64,000 nt of DNA from Candidatus Peribacteria bacterium (GCA_023898485.1 CP060225.1:930001-994000), one strand, 5' to 3'; positions 50,758 through 62,133 are shown, counted from the first letter of the stretch. A program made the numbers and translations. Notes: generated by a model from the sequence alone, not told the origin.

Positions 50758-51402
50758 ATGAAAAAGTATCTATATCGTATCTTATTTTTTATGGTGTTTG
50801 CATTGGGTGTTTTGCGATGTTTGTATATTTTTCGATTTTTACGTGATCCGTTGAGGATAGGTAGTGATGATCCTTCTGTTTTTCTTTCTCCTGCTAATGG
50901 TATTATAGGTGATATTGTTGTCTGGTCTGGTGATCAAACGACTATCCAGAAATCCTATTATCCTACTTTTCAATCGCAAACAGAGGCGGTGGGAGAGTCT
51001 GGTTATTTGATCAATATTGTTATGAATATTCATAATGTCCATTATCAACGTGCTCCAATTGAGAGCGTGTTGATTGATCAACAGTATGTTGCTGGTAAAT
51101 TTTTAAATGCCGTGTATCAGCGCACTCCTCTTACAGCTCATTTTGAAAATGAGCGTAATGAGATGACATTTCGTACTACTGATGGTATGGTATATAAGGT
51201 TATTCAGATAGCTTGATTGCTCGCAAGACGTATTATTCCTCTTGTAGATATATGAGATACTGTGTCATCGGCTCAGACTATTGGTCTTATTAAACTCGGT
51301 TCTCAAGTTTCTGTTCTATTGCCAGCTTCAGCATCAGTCCGCGTGAGTGTTGGTGATAGAGTTGTAGATGGCGAGACTGTTCTTGCCACCTTATCGCCTT
51401 AG
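50758..51402 (+). CDS. psd: Phosphatidylserine decarboxylase-related protein
   Basis: 214 residues. N-terminal membrane helix, FLSPANGIIGDI, NIVMNIHNVHYQRAP and a C-terminal IKLGSQVSVLLP, where the GS marks the self-cleavage and pyruvoyl site of short (archaeal-type) decarboxylases. Makes phosphatidylethanolamine or an analogue at the membrane. Two UGA glycines. ATG 50758 chosen; an ATG at 50725 in frame would add 11 residues. Stop TAG. Confidence 0.85.
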
Positions 51403-51461
51403 TAGGTTATGGTGTTGTTATATTCCGATGATTATATCTATTGTTTTTGTTTGTTGTAGTA

Positions 51462-52490
51462 TTATTTAAGTTCGATCCTCCCTCCGACAATCTGTCCTGC
51501 GAGTTTGATATTGATTGCCTCACGTCCGATGGCGAGTCCTTTCTGATCATCATCCATCTCTACGATCACCTTATCATCATCGAATGTCACGTGATTCACT
51601 TTGGCAGGCTTCAGCACATCAGACACGAGACGTTCACGATCATTTTTGTCTTCGATATAGTCGATCTTCTCTCCATCCAGGAGTGAAAGGACGGTATTGA
51701 TTCTATCTCCTCCGTATCCAACCATCACACCGATGGGATCCACATTTTCATCATTGGATTTGACGAGGATTTTGGTTCTTTTGCCAGGGATACGAGCGAT
51801 CTTGACGATCTCAACCGTACCCTCTTCGAGCTCAGGGACAAGCTTCAGCAGGATAGCTTCGATATAGTCAGAGGATGACTGGGTGATATCGAGCGTGACA
51901 CCTGCACCATCTTTGCCAATTTGCTTGAGCAGGACGAAGATATCTTCTCCCACGTGATACATTCTATGAGGAATTTGACCATCTTTGGGTAGAACCACTG
52001 CTGTCCCTTCGATATCGAGTACCACATTGTCACCCATCACTCTCGTAACTTTCGCTCTGAGAAGCTCGCCCTCTTTGTACTGGAATTTGTCATGAAAACG
52101 CTCTCTCTCAACCATCTTGAGCTGTTGTTTGATGGTCTGTGAGGCAGCCTGTGCAGCGATACGACTGAGTTCCATATTTTCGGGAGTGACTTCGACCAGA
52201 TATGTCTCTCCTACAGCAATATCCTCTCTGACCTCCTTCGCGTCTGCGAGAGTTTTTTCTTTGTCTGCGTCTTCGACTTCGTCTACCACAGACCACTCTC
52301 TATAGATATGGACGGATCCTTCATTGTCGATATTGACGAGGATAGAACCCTTGCGGTGCTCAGGATAGTCTTTTTTGAATCCTGATCTGATACCCTGCTG
52401 GACGATCTCGACCACCTGCATGGGCTGAAACTTGTAGTCTTCGACGAGCTGCATGATCGCAGTCTGTATAGTCTTTCCATCTAATCTCAT
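51462..52490 (-). CDS. nusA: Transcription factor NusA
   Basis: 342 residues with an N-terminal RNAP-binding domain, an S1 domain (EGELLRAKVTRVMGDNVVLD) and two KH domains (VDPIGVMVGYGGDRINTV, KGLAIGREAINIKLA). It lacks the C-terminal acidic repeats, as most bacteria outside proteobacteria do. ATG at 52488-52490. No UGA codons among about 20 glycines. Confidence 0.94.
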   Translation of the reverse strand: MRLDGKTIQTAIMQLVEDYKFQPMQVVEIVQQGIRSGFKKDYPEHRKGSILVNIDNEGSVHIYREWSVVDEVEDADKEKTLADAKEVREDIAVGETYLVEVTPENMELSRIAAQAASQTIKQQLKMVERERFHDKFQYKEGELLRAKVTRVMGDNVVLDIEGTAVVLPKDGQIPHRMYHVGEDIFVLLKQIGKDGAGVTLDITQSSSDYIEAILLKLVPELEEGTVEIVKIARIPGKRTKILVKSNDENVDPIGVMVGYGGDRINTVLSLLDGEKIDYIEDKNDRERLVSDVLKPAKVNHVTFDDDKVIVEMDDDQKGLAIGREAINIKLAGQIVGGRIELK

Positions 52491-52590
52491 GTGAGCGTAA
52501 TAATACGAGCTAAACAAAAAGTCACCGCTTACCAGCGGGACTTGATTGACTGCACTATAGACAGATACTTATATATTGCAAGCACAAATA

Positions 52591-54045
52591 CTATGATCCA
52601 ATCCTCTGGAACAAAATCCCCTTCTCCTGTGTATCTAGTAGCTGCTGCGCTCTCGCACACGTCTCAGGAAGGATAGGAGCATATCCATCGATAATCACCT
52701 GGAGCATCGCTGTGCAATCTACCAATACCTGCTTGGCTTCCTCATCACTCACTTCTTTATTCCATGGCTCATGACCAGGACGAGAGATATACTCATTGGC
52801 AAAAATTGCTAATTTGTGGATCTCATCAGCTGCATTATACAAATCATATCCATCATAATACGAAGCAATAACCTGTTTATTTGCATCTATTTTCTCTTGT
52901 ACAATAGGGCTTACAGCTTCTAGCTTATAACTTACAGCTTTCTTAGCTGCAAGATGGATAACACGATTCAAAAGATTTCCAAAACTATTAGCCAGACGAC
53001 TATGGTAGAGAGCCACTAAATCCTCTTCACGATAACTCGCATCACCAAACGTCGGAATACCTGCTATCATATAGTATCTAAATGCATCGAGTCCATATTT
53101 TTCTACTTGCTCAAAGGGTGAAATCACATTACCCAGTGTCTTCGACATCTTGTTCCCATCAGATCATAATACCATCCCATGCACGAGTAATGTCTTGGTC
53201 CAGGGAAGTCCACCAGAGGCGAGCATCCCTTGCCAGATAGCTCACTGGAAACGGAGATTGTCAGGACCACAGATCTGGACTGCTTTGGGTTCATCTTTGC
53301 CTCGAAAATTCGCCACTTTCTCCATATCATCAGGATAACCTACCGCACCGATATAGTTCGACAGTGCATCAAACCATACATACATCACCTGGCTGTCATC
53401 GCCCGGCACCGGCACTCATCGAGGCAGATTCGCACGAGAACGAGAGATAGAAATATCCTCCATCTTGGCAACGAAGTTACGGAGTTCATTATTTTTGTGT
53501 GCAGGGAGGACGAACGATGACTCATCGATATACTTGACCAACTGCTCAGCGTACTTACTGAGTCTGAAAAAATAGTTTTCCTCCTCGTACTCAATTGGAG
53601 CGACACCATGATCAGGACACTTACCATCGACCAAATCTTTCGGAGTTTTGAAACTCTCACATCAGACACAATATAAGCCCTTATATGTCTTCTTGTAGAT
53701 ATCGCCGTTTGCGTCACATGCTTTCCACAGTGCTTGCGCTACCTCATAATGTTTCGGATCCGATGTTGCATAGAAATTATCATACGAAATCCCAAACTGC
53801 TCACAAAAATCATAAAAATGCTGACGATTGCGAGTAATAAAATCTTCTACTGATTCGTTATTTTCTTCCGCTTTTTGGTACATTTTGAGGCCATGCTCAT
53901 CGGTACCCAGATTGAAAAGTACCTGATCCCCCTGAGATCTACGCCAGCGAGCGATCACATCTGCCTGGATAAACTCTATCGCATGACCCAGATGAGGTTG
54001 AGCATTGGCATAGGGGAGTGTGGTGGTGATATAGAAGTGAGACAT
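52591..54045 (-). CDS. metG: Methionyl-tRNA synthetase
   Basis: 484 residues. HIGH motif in YANAQPHLGHAIEF, catalytic NLGTDEHGLKM, a zinc-type CVGCE...CPDHG knuckle, KMSKT for KMSKS (GNKMSKTLGNV), and an anticodon-binding helical domain with WNKE. UGA glycines at about 53659, 53417, 53243 and 53164. The C-terminal EMAPII-like dimerisation domain is absent. It contains SYKLEAVS encoded by a short word related to one in argS. ATG 54043-54045. Confidence 0.94.
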
Positions 54046-54127
54046 ACGTTTCTGATTGGATGAAGTAATTTTCTACAGCATCTACTTGTATGAGAGAGAT
54101 GATAAAAATGCAAGTGAGAGTTTATAT

Positions 54128-54445
54128 CTACATGTAGAGTAATGTCTCTTTCGCATTCTGCACGATATCTATAAGAGCGCCAACGTCGTCATCTTCGGCG
54201 AGTTTGTTTCGGTGTTCTTTTTTACATTTTGTACAGAGGAAGAGGATTTTGGTCTGACCGTTGGCCACCTTCATCTGGATAGGCTTCATAACTCATTCAC
54301 AAGAGGTATCTCTATCACCAGGGATATCACCATCCACATGGAGTGAGGTGAAACAGTGAGGACAGTGATTGCGGCAGGTCTTGGCTGCAGGAGGGATGAG
54401 TCTCTGGCAGTTGATACAGGTGAATGATTCGTTGATTTTTTTCAT
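54128..54445 (-). CDS. RNHCP-domain zinc-ribbon protein
   Basis: 105 residues with two zinc-ribbon-like CxxC pairs: FTCINCQRL and LFLCTKCKKEH, and the signature RNHCPHCFTSLHVD followed by PGDRDTSCEG, with that Gly as UGA. The RNHCP family is small and of unknown function, possibly RNA- or DNA-binding. ATG 54443-54445, TAG stop. Missed without UGA reassignment. Confidence 0.88.
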
Positions 54446-54503
54446 AGTAGTATATTTTATAGCTGTGATATGTGGAGTTATGGTATTTGTTATGATTGTG
54501 CTG

Positions 54504-55358
54504 TTATCAATAAATCTTTTTTTTATTTCTTTTTAGTTTTTTTTCAATACTGTTCGTTCTATAGCGTACTTGATCGCTATTGATTTTGTATTTTTCATAT
54601 ATGTCCTCTTCCGTTAGAGGGAACTCATCTCCCTCAAGACATATTCAGAATTTTGCTCTGAGGATATCCTGTTCTTGATCAGATAATGTAGAGAGTAATT
54701 TATCGCAAATTTCTTTTGTGTGTGTTTGTTGATCTTGTAATTTAATACCTTCTGCATTACTCTCTAGAATACTTAGGAGGCTATGTGAACCGCTTTCTGT
54801 TGCGATACTAGCGTCAAGTGATATAGTGCGTTCTTTTGCGGTCATGATGTTGCTAATCTTTTCTATACTCATACCACATATACTTGCTAATTCTTCAGTC
54901 GCTGGTTCTCTGTGGTTTTTTTGTAAGAATTCTATCTTTGATTTTTCAAGATTCATATATTCTTCATTCTTGTTGACTGGTACCCTTATGATGTCATTGT
55001 TTCTTAGAGCTTGTTCAATCGATTGGCGAATCCACCATACTGCATAAGAAATGAATTTGAATCATTTAGTTTCATCAAACTTTCTGGCAGCCTTTATTAA
55101 TCCTATATTTCATTCGCTGATCATATCATCTAGTGGTAGTCATCGGTGTTGGTATTGTTTAGCAACAGAGACCACAAAACGGAGATTTGCTTCGACAAGC
55201 TCTTGCAGTGCGCTCTCATTTCCACCCCTTATTTCTTTAGCAAGTTTCGCCTCATGATCTTGATCTTTTATGAGAGGTCTTTTACTTATATCGTTTTGAT
55301 ACTGTTTCGTTGCTGTTGTATTATCTGGGATACGTGGCACTATTATAAGACTTTTCAT
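54504..55358 (-). CDS. RNA polymerase sigma-70 factor (RpoD-like, short)
   Basis: 284 residues with regions 2, 3 and 4 and no region 1.1. Region 2: NLRFVVSVAKQYQHRGLPLDDMISEGNIGLIKAARKF, with two UGA glycines; 2.4 has FISYAVWWIRQSIEQAL. Region 3 EPATEELASICGMSIEKI. Region 4 ends LTEEDIYEKYKINSDQVRYR, a rather divergent helix-turn-helix. It may be the primary or a secondary sigma factor; a primary factor would normally be longer in region 4. Stop TAA after a terminal UGA Gly. Confidence 0.88.
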
Positions 55359-55438
55359 TGTTGTATTCTTAATTGAAAATAAGAGTTTCCTTTTATAATA
55401 ATCTTTTATATAATAAAGTCAATATTAATATAAATTTT

Positions 55439-56872
55439 CTACAATAATTTTATCAATATCTCTTGCACCTCCTGTGGTGTCGCTTGTCACCTGATTTGTC
55501 TCATAACTTGACCCGTGAAGAAGCCGAGAGTGGAGGTTTTGCCGTCGTGGTATTGCTGGACGACATCAGGATTGGCATCGAGGATGGATTGGCAGATCTT
55601 CTCTAGTTCGCTACTATCGAGACCAGCGCTATCGAAGCCGTGTGATGTGATGAGTTCGGTGGGCGTGGAGCCAGTCTGGATCATGTCTTTCATGATGATT
55701 TTGGCTTGGTGATCGTTGATGACTCATTCTTTGATCGCATCGAGAAATGCTACGAAATCTGTCTGGGAGAAGGGGAGCTTATCAATTTCTGTCTCTTTCT
55801 CATTGAGGTAGGAGATGATGGGTCATGCGAGCCGCTTCATGATCTCAGCTGGGTCGTGTGACGTCTGGAAGAGTGACTGTGTGTAGTGATTGATCGAGGC
55901 AGAGCCGATGAGGACGTTGATATATTCTTTGTTGAAATGATATTGATCAGTATAGACGGCGATGTGATCAGCTGGGATGCTGATGGTCTGGTCGTCTGCT
56001 CGATCCAGCAAGTCTTGGGAGATGAGGAGTGGTGGGAGATCGGGATCGGGCATGTAGCGGTAGTCGAGAGCGTTTTCTTTGGATCTCATGGTGATGGTCT
56101 GGCTCGTGATGTCATCTCGGCGACGAGTTTCTTGGTCAAAACTTTCTCCTGCATCTAAGAGTGTGGCTTGTCTGTCGTATTCGTATTGGATGGCTTTTTG
56201 TATCATAGAAAATGAGGACATGTTTTTGATCTCGACACGTGTCCCGTATTCCTCACTTCCAATCGGACGGAGGGAGATATTGACGTCTGCTCTCATTTGT
56301 CATTGCTCCATATTGGCATCGGAGATATCGTTGAATCTCACTATCCTCTGGAGCTCTCTGAGGAAGTCGGTGACTTGGTCTGCACTACGAAAATCAGGCG
56401 CGGTGACTATCTCGACGAGCGGTGTGCCTGCACGATTTCGGTCGATATAGACTGCTTCGTCGCTGTGGATACTCTTGGCGGTGTCTGTCTCCATGTGTGC
56501 TTCGCTGATGCAGATGGTGTGAGAGTCGGCATATTGCTCATCCCAAAATGTCACCTGACCCGCACGAGCGTATGGCTCATAAAACTGTGTGATCTGGTAT
56601 CCCATGGGCAGATCGGGATAGAAATATGATTTCCTATCGAAGGTCGAGGGATTGGTGATAGTACATTTGAGCGTGCGAGCGAGGATGAGTGCTTGGCGAA
56701 GAGCAGACTCTTGGAGGACAGGAAGAGCACCTGGCTGTGCACTACAGGTGGGGCAGATGTGGGTATTGGGTCTGAGTGTGAGATCTTGTGAGTTTTCGCA
56801 TGAGCAGAAGAGCTTTTTTTCACTTTTTATCTTCACGTGGACTTCGAGACCGATGACGAGTTCGTATGACAT
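55439..56872 (-). CDS. gatB: Aspartyl/glutamyl-tRNA amidotransferase subunit B
   Basis: Kinase/transamidation subunit of GatCAB, which makes Gln-tRNA (and Asn-tRNA). 477 residues: MSYELVIGLEVHVKIKSEKK, YFYPDLPMGYQITQ, RADVNISLRP and the C-terminal GatB/YqeY domain (HGFDSAGLDSSELEK). UGA glycines at about 56297, 55820, 55724 and 55484. gatA and gatC are not in the window. ATG 56870-56872, TAG stop. Confidence 0.93.
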
Positions 56873-56929
56873 GAGTGGTAACAAGTAGCAAGTAACAAAA
56901 GTAGCAGGTAGCTGATGACTGTTTATGTA

Positions 56930-57466
56930 TTATTCTTGTATCGTGCCAGAGAGAGTGAGGCCATATTGTGCTGCAAAGGCTGCTTGCGCTTGTTCGATCA
57001 TCTCGTTGTCTGAGGCGATTTGGGTATTGATGGCATCGATGAGGGTCTGTTGTTTTTCTTTGTAGGAGAGCTCTATATCTGTTGTCCATTCTGCATCTGG
57101 ATAATTTGCCACCTCAGCTCGTAGAGAGAGGAGCTGTGTTTCTTCGTTGGTCAGGAGAGCGATCGTATGGGTGAGGTAGCTAGCTGCTGCATCGAGGTAG
57201 CTGGTATCGTTTTGATATGGCCCGATAGCGATCAGTTTATCATGGATAGTGCTGATTTTTTCTGTTGTTTTGGTGAGTTCATCACGGATGATAATCACAT
57301 TATCGATGTCGTTGGATTGGGTGAATTGATTGTATGATTCGTATATTTCATCAGATTGTGTGAGAAAATCAGTGATACGTTCGTCGTAGGTGGAGGGATT
57401 GTCGATCGTAGTCACACAGGCACTGAGGAGTAATGACGTCCCTAGGAGTCGGAATCGTTTTTTCAT
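56930..57466 (-). CDS. Lipoprotein of unknown function (copy 1)
   Basis: 178 residues. Signal peptide with lipobox L-S-A-C, then a long helical, Gln/Thr/Asp-rich body ending YGLTLSGTIQE. It aligns with the neighbouring lipoprotein at 57534 over most of its length (DERITDFL / NDSIVDVL; EEVA... WT-D-E). They are tandem paralogs. No UGA codons. Probably tethered outside the membrane. Confidence 0.75.
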   Translation of the reverse strand: MKKRFRLLGTSLLLSACVTTIDNPSTYDERITDFLTQSDEIYESYNQFTQSNDIDNVIIIRDELTKTTEKISTIHDKLIAIGPYQNDTSYLDAAASYLTHTIALLTNEETQLLSLRAEVANYPDAEWTTDIELSYKEKQQTLIDAINTQIASDNEMIEQAQAAFAAQYGLTLSGTIQE

Positions 57467-57471
57467 CTACT

Positions 57472-57513
57472 GAAAAAGAGATAAAGTGAACGGATCACTT
57501 ATATCTCTTTATA
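57472..57513 (-). terminator. Rho-independent terminator between the lipoprotein genes
   Basis: Minus-strand AGAGATATAAGTGA and TCACTTTATCTCT form a long stem with T5 behind it. It separates the two paralogous lipoprotein genes, so each may be transcribed on its own. Confidence 0.75.
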
Positions 57514-57533
57514 TAATAACTACAAGGTTTTCT

Positions 57534-58091
57534 TTACTCTGTTACCACTGAATTATCAATTGTTTCTTCTAGTTCGTATCCATTTTTTGCAGCGAACTGG
57601 ATTTGGAGATTTTCAAAATCATTCTCTTGTGCTGTAATGATAGTATCTATTTCATCATAGATGGTGTTTTGCTTATCTACAAAATCTGCTTCTACTGCAT
57701 CAGTCCATTCTTCATCTGGGGTATTATTTGCCTCTGTTCGCAGATCTACAAGTGCTTTTTCTTGATTTTCAAGCAACTCTTTATTGATAGTAACATATGT
57801 GATTGCTCCGTCTCTGAGTGATGCATCTCCATCGAGATCAGACATAGCATTGAGCTGATCAAGATATCCTTGCTGTGCACTAACTGCATTGAGACGATTT
57901 TCTTCGATTTTATCTACGTATGTGTTGGATGTTTCTTGTGCATAGGTGGCATAATTGCCATATGCAGTGTCAGCAGCTCCGAGAACATCTACGATACTAT
58001 CATTGTATACAACAGGATCTTGCATAGAGCAGGCAGTTAGTGTGAATGCAGCCAAGGATGCTATACCAAGTAATGTAAGTGTTCTTTTCAT
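57534..58091 (-). CDS. Lipoprotein of unknown function (copy 2)
   Basis: 185 residues. Signal peptide with lipobox L-T-A-C, helical body (NDSIVDVLGAADTAYGNYATY, NAVSAQQGYLDQLNAM), C terminus LEETIDNSVVTE. Paralog of copy 1. No UGA codons despite several glycines. It lies between the atp operon terminator and copy 1. Confidence 0.75.
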   Translation of the reverse strand: MKRTLTLLGIASLAAFTLTACSMQDPVVYNDSIVDVLGAADTAYGNYATYAQETSNTYVDKIEENRLNAVSAQQGYLDQLNAMSDLDGDASLRDGAITYVTINKELLENQEKALVDLRTEANNTPDEEWTDAVEADFVDKQNTIYDEIDTIITAQENDFENLQIQFAAKNGYELEETIDNSVVTE

Positions 58092-58099
58092 TGTTTTCG

Positions 58100-58140
58100 A
58101 AAAAAGATAAAAACCTTTGTCAGACTTTTATCTTTTTCTT
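58100..58140 (-). terminator. Rho-independent terminator after atpD
   Basis: Minus-strand AAAAGATAAAA and TTTTTATCTTTTTT enclose a 12-base loop, 18 bases after the atpD stop. It ends the visible atp operon. Confidence 0.75.
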
Positions 58141-58157
58141 ATTCTTATGTCAAGAGC

Positions 58158-59558
58158 TTACGCTCCTTGTGCCGCTGTAAAAACATCGTCAATCGTTGCT
58201 TTGTAGAGGAAAGCTGATTCAGGAAGGTCATCACATTCACCATTGAGGATCATAGTGACGCCTTTGATGGTATCTTCACGTTTGACGTAGACACCAGGAT
58301 TTCCTGTGAATTGTTCTGCTACATGGAAGTTCTGTGAGAAAAATCTTTCCACTTTACGAGCTCTGTTGACGGTAAGTTTGTCTTCATGGGAGAGCTCTTC
58401 CATACCGAGGATGGCGATGATATCTTGGAGTTCTTTGTATCTTTGGAGGGTATTGATTACTCTTTGTGCGATATCGTAGTGTTCGTCACCCACGACATCA
58501 GGTGTCAGGACGGTAGAGTTAGACTGGAGTGGATCGACTGCTGGGTAGATACCTTTTTCCGCAATAGCTCTATTTAATACAATCGTCGAGTCGATGTGAG
58601 TAAATGTTGTTGCTGGAGCAGGATCAGTGAGATCGTCTGCTGGGACATATACTGCTTGGACAGAGGTGATAGAGCCCTTGTTGGTAGAAGTGATACGCTC
58701 CTGGAGCATACCCATCTCGGTAGCGAGTGTGGGCTGGTATCCTACTGCTGATGGCGTACGACCCATGAGAGCAGAAAGCTCAGAACCTGCCTGTGTGAAG
58801 CGGAAAATATTGTCGATAAAAACAAGCACATCCTTATTCTGTTCGTCACGGAAGTATTCTGCCATGGTGAGTCCAGTGAGCGCGACTCTGAGTCTGGGTC
58901 CAGGAGTTTCGTTCATCTGACCGAAGACCATGGCCGTGTTTCCGATAACACCCGATTCTTCCATCTCATGGAAGAGGTCGTTACCTTCTCTCACGCGTTC
59001 TCCGACACCACAGACGACTGATACACCGTCGTGCGCTTTGGCGATATTGTGGATCAACTCTTGCATGATGACAGTCTTACCTACACCCGCACCTCCGAAG
59101 AGTCCCACTTTTCCACCTTTTAAGATAGGAGAGACGAGATCGACGATTTTGATACCCGTTTCGAAGATTTCTGCCTTGTTGGAGAGATGTTCAAAATCAG
59201 GAGCAGACGTATGGATAGGGTTGCGATCGACATTTGTAGGGATTGCCTTGCCTTCGTCGATCGGCTCACCCAACACATTGAACATACGCCCCAAGACGAT
59301 ATCGCCGACAGGTACTGCGATCGGTGCACCCGTATTAGTTACCTTTGTCCCTCTGGAGAGACCATCGGTACTATCCATGGCGACACCTCTGACGATACCG
59401 TCTTCCAACTGTTGCTGGACTTCGATGATGATATTGGTACCAGTAGAATTGGGTGTCTCGACACGGACGGCATCGTAAATCCTGGGTACATCACCAGCAA
59501 ACGCCATATCGACGACGATACCTCTAATACTGACTATTTTTCCTTCGTGGTTGCTCAT
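58158..59558 (-). CDS. atpD: ATP synthase F1 subunit beta
   Basis: Catalytic subunit. 466 residues: Walker A GLFGGAGVGKTV, catalytic Glu in GVGERVREGNDL, Walker B DVLVFIDNIFRF and ALMGRTPSAVGYQPTLA. No UGA among about 40 glycines. It follows atpA by 33 bases, with no atpG between; no atpC follows. Confidence 0.97.
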   Translation of the reverse strand: MSNHEGKIVSIRGIVVDMAFAGDVPRIYDAVRVETPNSTGTNIIIEVQQQLEDGIVRGVAMDSTDGLSRGTKVTNTGAPIAVPVGDIVLGRMFNVLGEPIDEGKAIPTNVDRNPIHTSAPDFEHLSNKAEIFETGIKIVDLVSPILKGGKVGLFGGAGVGKTVIMQELIHNIAKAHDGVSVVCGVGERVREGNDLFHEMEESGVIGNTAMVFGQMNETPGPRLRVALTGLTMAEYFRDEQNKDVLVFIDNIFRFTQAGSELSALMGRTPSAVGYQPTLATEMGMLQERITSTNKGSITSVQAVYVPADDLTDPAPATTFTHIDSTIVLNRAIAEKGIYPAVDPLQSNSTVLTPDVVGDEHYDIAQRVINTLQRYKELQDIIAILGMEELSHEDKLTVNRARKVERFFSQNFHVAEQFTGNPGVYVKREDTIKGVTMILNGECDDLPESAFLYKATIDDVFTAAQGA

Positions 59559-59591
59559 TACTGCATGAGATTTGGAGAGTAAAATGAGTGA

Positions 59592-61100
59592 TTATTTTTT
59601 GCTTGCTTGATATTCTTCGAGTGATTCTTGAGCGATAGTCTTGAATGCATCGCGGACATCATCGGAGAGCTCTGCCTTGTCTTCGAGCTGAGCGATGAGA
59701 TCGGTCTGAGCGTTGAGTTTTTCGAAAAGAACTTTTTCGTATGGTCTGACATCGCTAATCTCCAAACCATCCAAATAACCATGTGTACCAGCGAAGATGC
59801 TGAGTGCTTGATGGTAGTAGGAGAGGGGACTGTTGACGTTTTGTTTGAGGAGTTCAACGAGTCTAGCGCCTCTTGCGAGTTTTGCCTGAGTGGCAGCATC
59901 AAGATCCGATGCGAACTGTGCAAACGATGCAAGTTCTCTATATGCAGCGAGTTCGAGTCTGAGGTTACCTGCGACCTTTTTCATTATTTTGGTCTGTGCA
60001 GAACCTCCTACACGTGAGACTGAAGCTGGACTGACGGCAGGTTTGACACCGCCATTGAACATGTCTGCGTCCAAGAAAATCTGTCCATCGGTGATAGAGA
60101 TCACATTGGTAGAGATATAACCAGAGATATCACCTGCCTGTGTCTCGATGATAGGGAGGGCAGTGAGTGAACCTGATCCGTAATCAGCATTAAGTTTAGC
60201 GGCTCTTTCGAGGAGCTTAGAGTGTTGGTAGAAAACATCACCAGGGAATGCTTCACGTCCAGGTGGTCTTTTGAGCAAGAGAGAGATCTCTCTATATGCG
60301 ATCGCATGCTTCGACAGATCATCGTAGATGATGAGTGCATCTTGACTATTGTAGAGGAAGTACTCACCCATAGCTGTTGCTACATACGGAGCCAAGTATT
60401 GTGTCACCGCAGGATCGGATGCTGATGCATTGACGACGATGGTGTAGTCCATCGCTCCTGCGTCCTCGAGGGTCTGGACGATTCTTTTTACCTTCGAATT
60501 TTTCTGACCGATAGTGACATAGATACATTTGATATCTTTGCCCTTCTGGTTGAGGATAGTGTCGATAGCGACTGATGTCTTACCGGTCTGACGATCACCG
60601 ATGATGAGCTCACGCTGACCACGGCCGATAGGTACCATCGAATCGATAGCTTTGATACCTGTCTGGAGCGGCTGGTGGACAGATTTACGTGTCATCACGC
60701 CAGATCCGACTCTTTCGACAGGGTAGGTTTCTTTGGTTTTGATGTCACCTTTGCCATCGATAGGATTACCGATACCATCAGTCACTCTTCCCAAAAGTTC
60801 TGGTCAGACTCCGACAGAGAATACTTCTCCGGTTGCTTTGACCATTTCACCTTGGACGATTTTCTCTGGATTACCAAGGATGAGGACACCGACTTGGTCA
60901 GGAAGCAGATCAAGTACGAGCCCCTTGGTGCCGTTTTCGAAAGTCACTGCTTCTGAGAAACGAACCTGTTGCAAACCTGCAACGAGTGCTACGCCATCTT
61001 TGACTTCGAGAACTTCTCCCTTGGTCTGATAGCTATCTCCAATATCACTGTTTTCGATCTGGGCTTGGATTTTGCTTAAAATGTCTTTTGCTGAGGTCAT
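59592..61100 (-). CDS. atpA: ATP synthase F1 subunit alpha
   Basis: 502 residues. Walker A IIGDRQTGKTSV, the arginine-finger region (SPASVSRVGGSAQ), LKRPPGREAFPGDVFY. One UGA glycine (60804). ATG at 61098-61100. Intact. Confidence 0.96.
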
Positions 61101-61132
61101 TAGAGACAAATACTATGAATAAATGAATTGTA

Positions 61133-61582
61133 TTATCTGAGTAGTTGTTTTACATCTGTATCGAGCATTCTTCTGTAGATGTTTTCGTTTTTTTGGACTT
61201 GGAGTCCAATATCTCCTTCTGGAAGCTCTTTGGATTTGCTGTGATCGAAGCGTTTTTCTAGTTTTTTGGTAAGCTCTCCAGAGAAGTCACTATGTGGTAC
61301 GTAGATATGTGTCACCTGTTGTTGCTCTTTCCAGATAGCGCGAGTATGTGCTACGAGTGCATCGAGTGACTTCTCATTAACGAGATGATGATGCTCGAGC
61401 AATTCAAGTAATTGTGCAATGGTAGGATCAATTGTTTCTATCTCATTGATAAATGAGCTTGTTTTGATCGTTTTACCATACCACTTGTAGAGTTCTCTGA
61501 TCACTTTAGCGGCAGTATATCGCTGCTCAATATCTTGAGGACGATCAGTGATAGTAGAGATAACTGTCTTGAGAGCGGACAT
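61133..61582 (-). CDS. atpH: ATP synthase F1 subunit delta (divergent)
   Basis: 149 residues in the usual position between b and alpha. N-terminal helical part (IEQRYTAAKVIRELYKWYG), LLELLEHHHLVNEKSLDALV and a C-terminal LQVQKNENIYRRMLDTDV resembling the delta/OSCP end (the family's G...vDgs...L). Short and divergent, so assigned partly on position. Confidence 0.75.
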   Translation of the reverse strand: MSALKTVISTITDRPQDIEQRYTAAKVIRELYKWYGKTIKTSSFINEIETIDPTIAQLLELLEHHHLVNEKSLDALVAHTRAIWKEQQQVTHIYVPHSDFSGELTKKLEKRFDHSKSKELPEGDIGLQVQKNENIYRRMLDTDVKQLLR

Positions 61583-61613
61583 ATCAGATGATAAGATTAT
61601 GATATAAGTGGGA

Positions 61614-62099
61614 TTATTGTGTTGCCTCGGAAACGAGTGTATCAAGATATGCTGCTTTGATATCGACATCGCTATTGACGAGTTTTCTCACGACAATTTC
61701 TGTAGTAGATTTGACACTTTCGGCATAGTTTTGCGCCAATTCCTCTTCAAGGAGCTTGGCCTTGTGTTCAGCGTTTTTGGTAATTTTTTCTGCCTCCTTG
61801 CGTCCGCTTTCTATAATAGATTCTTTCGTCTGATCTGCAAGAGCTTTTGCCTCTAGAAGTAGTTGATCTTTGTGTTTAACACCCTTTGCGATGATGTCGT
61901 CTGATTCTTTTTTTGCTTTTGTGATCATTGCTTCGTATTGTACATCAGCATTTTCGAGCTTATTTATAAGTGATTTTCTTGCATCGAGAGCTTCCGTGAG
62001 GGGCTTGGTTGCGTACTTATTGAGTATCCAGTAGAGAATAACAAAATTAAGCACCATGGCGCCAAACAACCAACCGTTAATTCCGATTTCTATGTTCAT
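61614..62099 (-). CDS. atpF: ATP synthase F0 subunit b
   Basis: 161 residues. One N-terminal membrane helix (GAMVLNFVILYWILNKYATKP) and a long charged coiled coil (AEHKAKLLEEELAQNYA). Paralogous to the partial gene at 63639-64000 over the whole coiled coil. No UGA codons. Confidence 0.92.
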   Translation of the reverse strand: MNIEIGINGWLFGAMVLNFVILYWILNKYATKPLTEALDARKSLINKLENADVQYEAMITKAKKESDDIIAKGVKHKDQLLLEAKALADQTKESIIESGRKEAEKITKNAEHKAKLLEEELAQNYAESVKSTTEIVVRKLVNSDVDIKAAYLDTLVSEATQ

Positions 62100-62133
62100 A
62101 GATAGATGACTATAGTATAGTGTAAAGCGTTCT

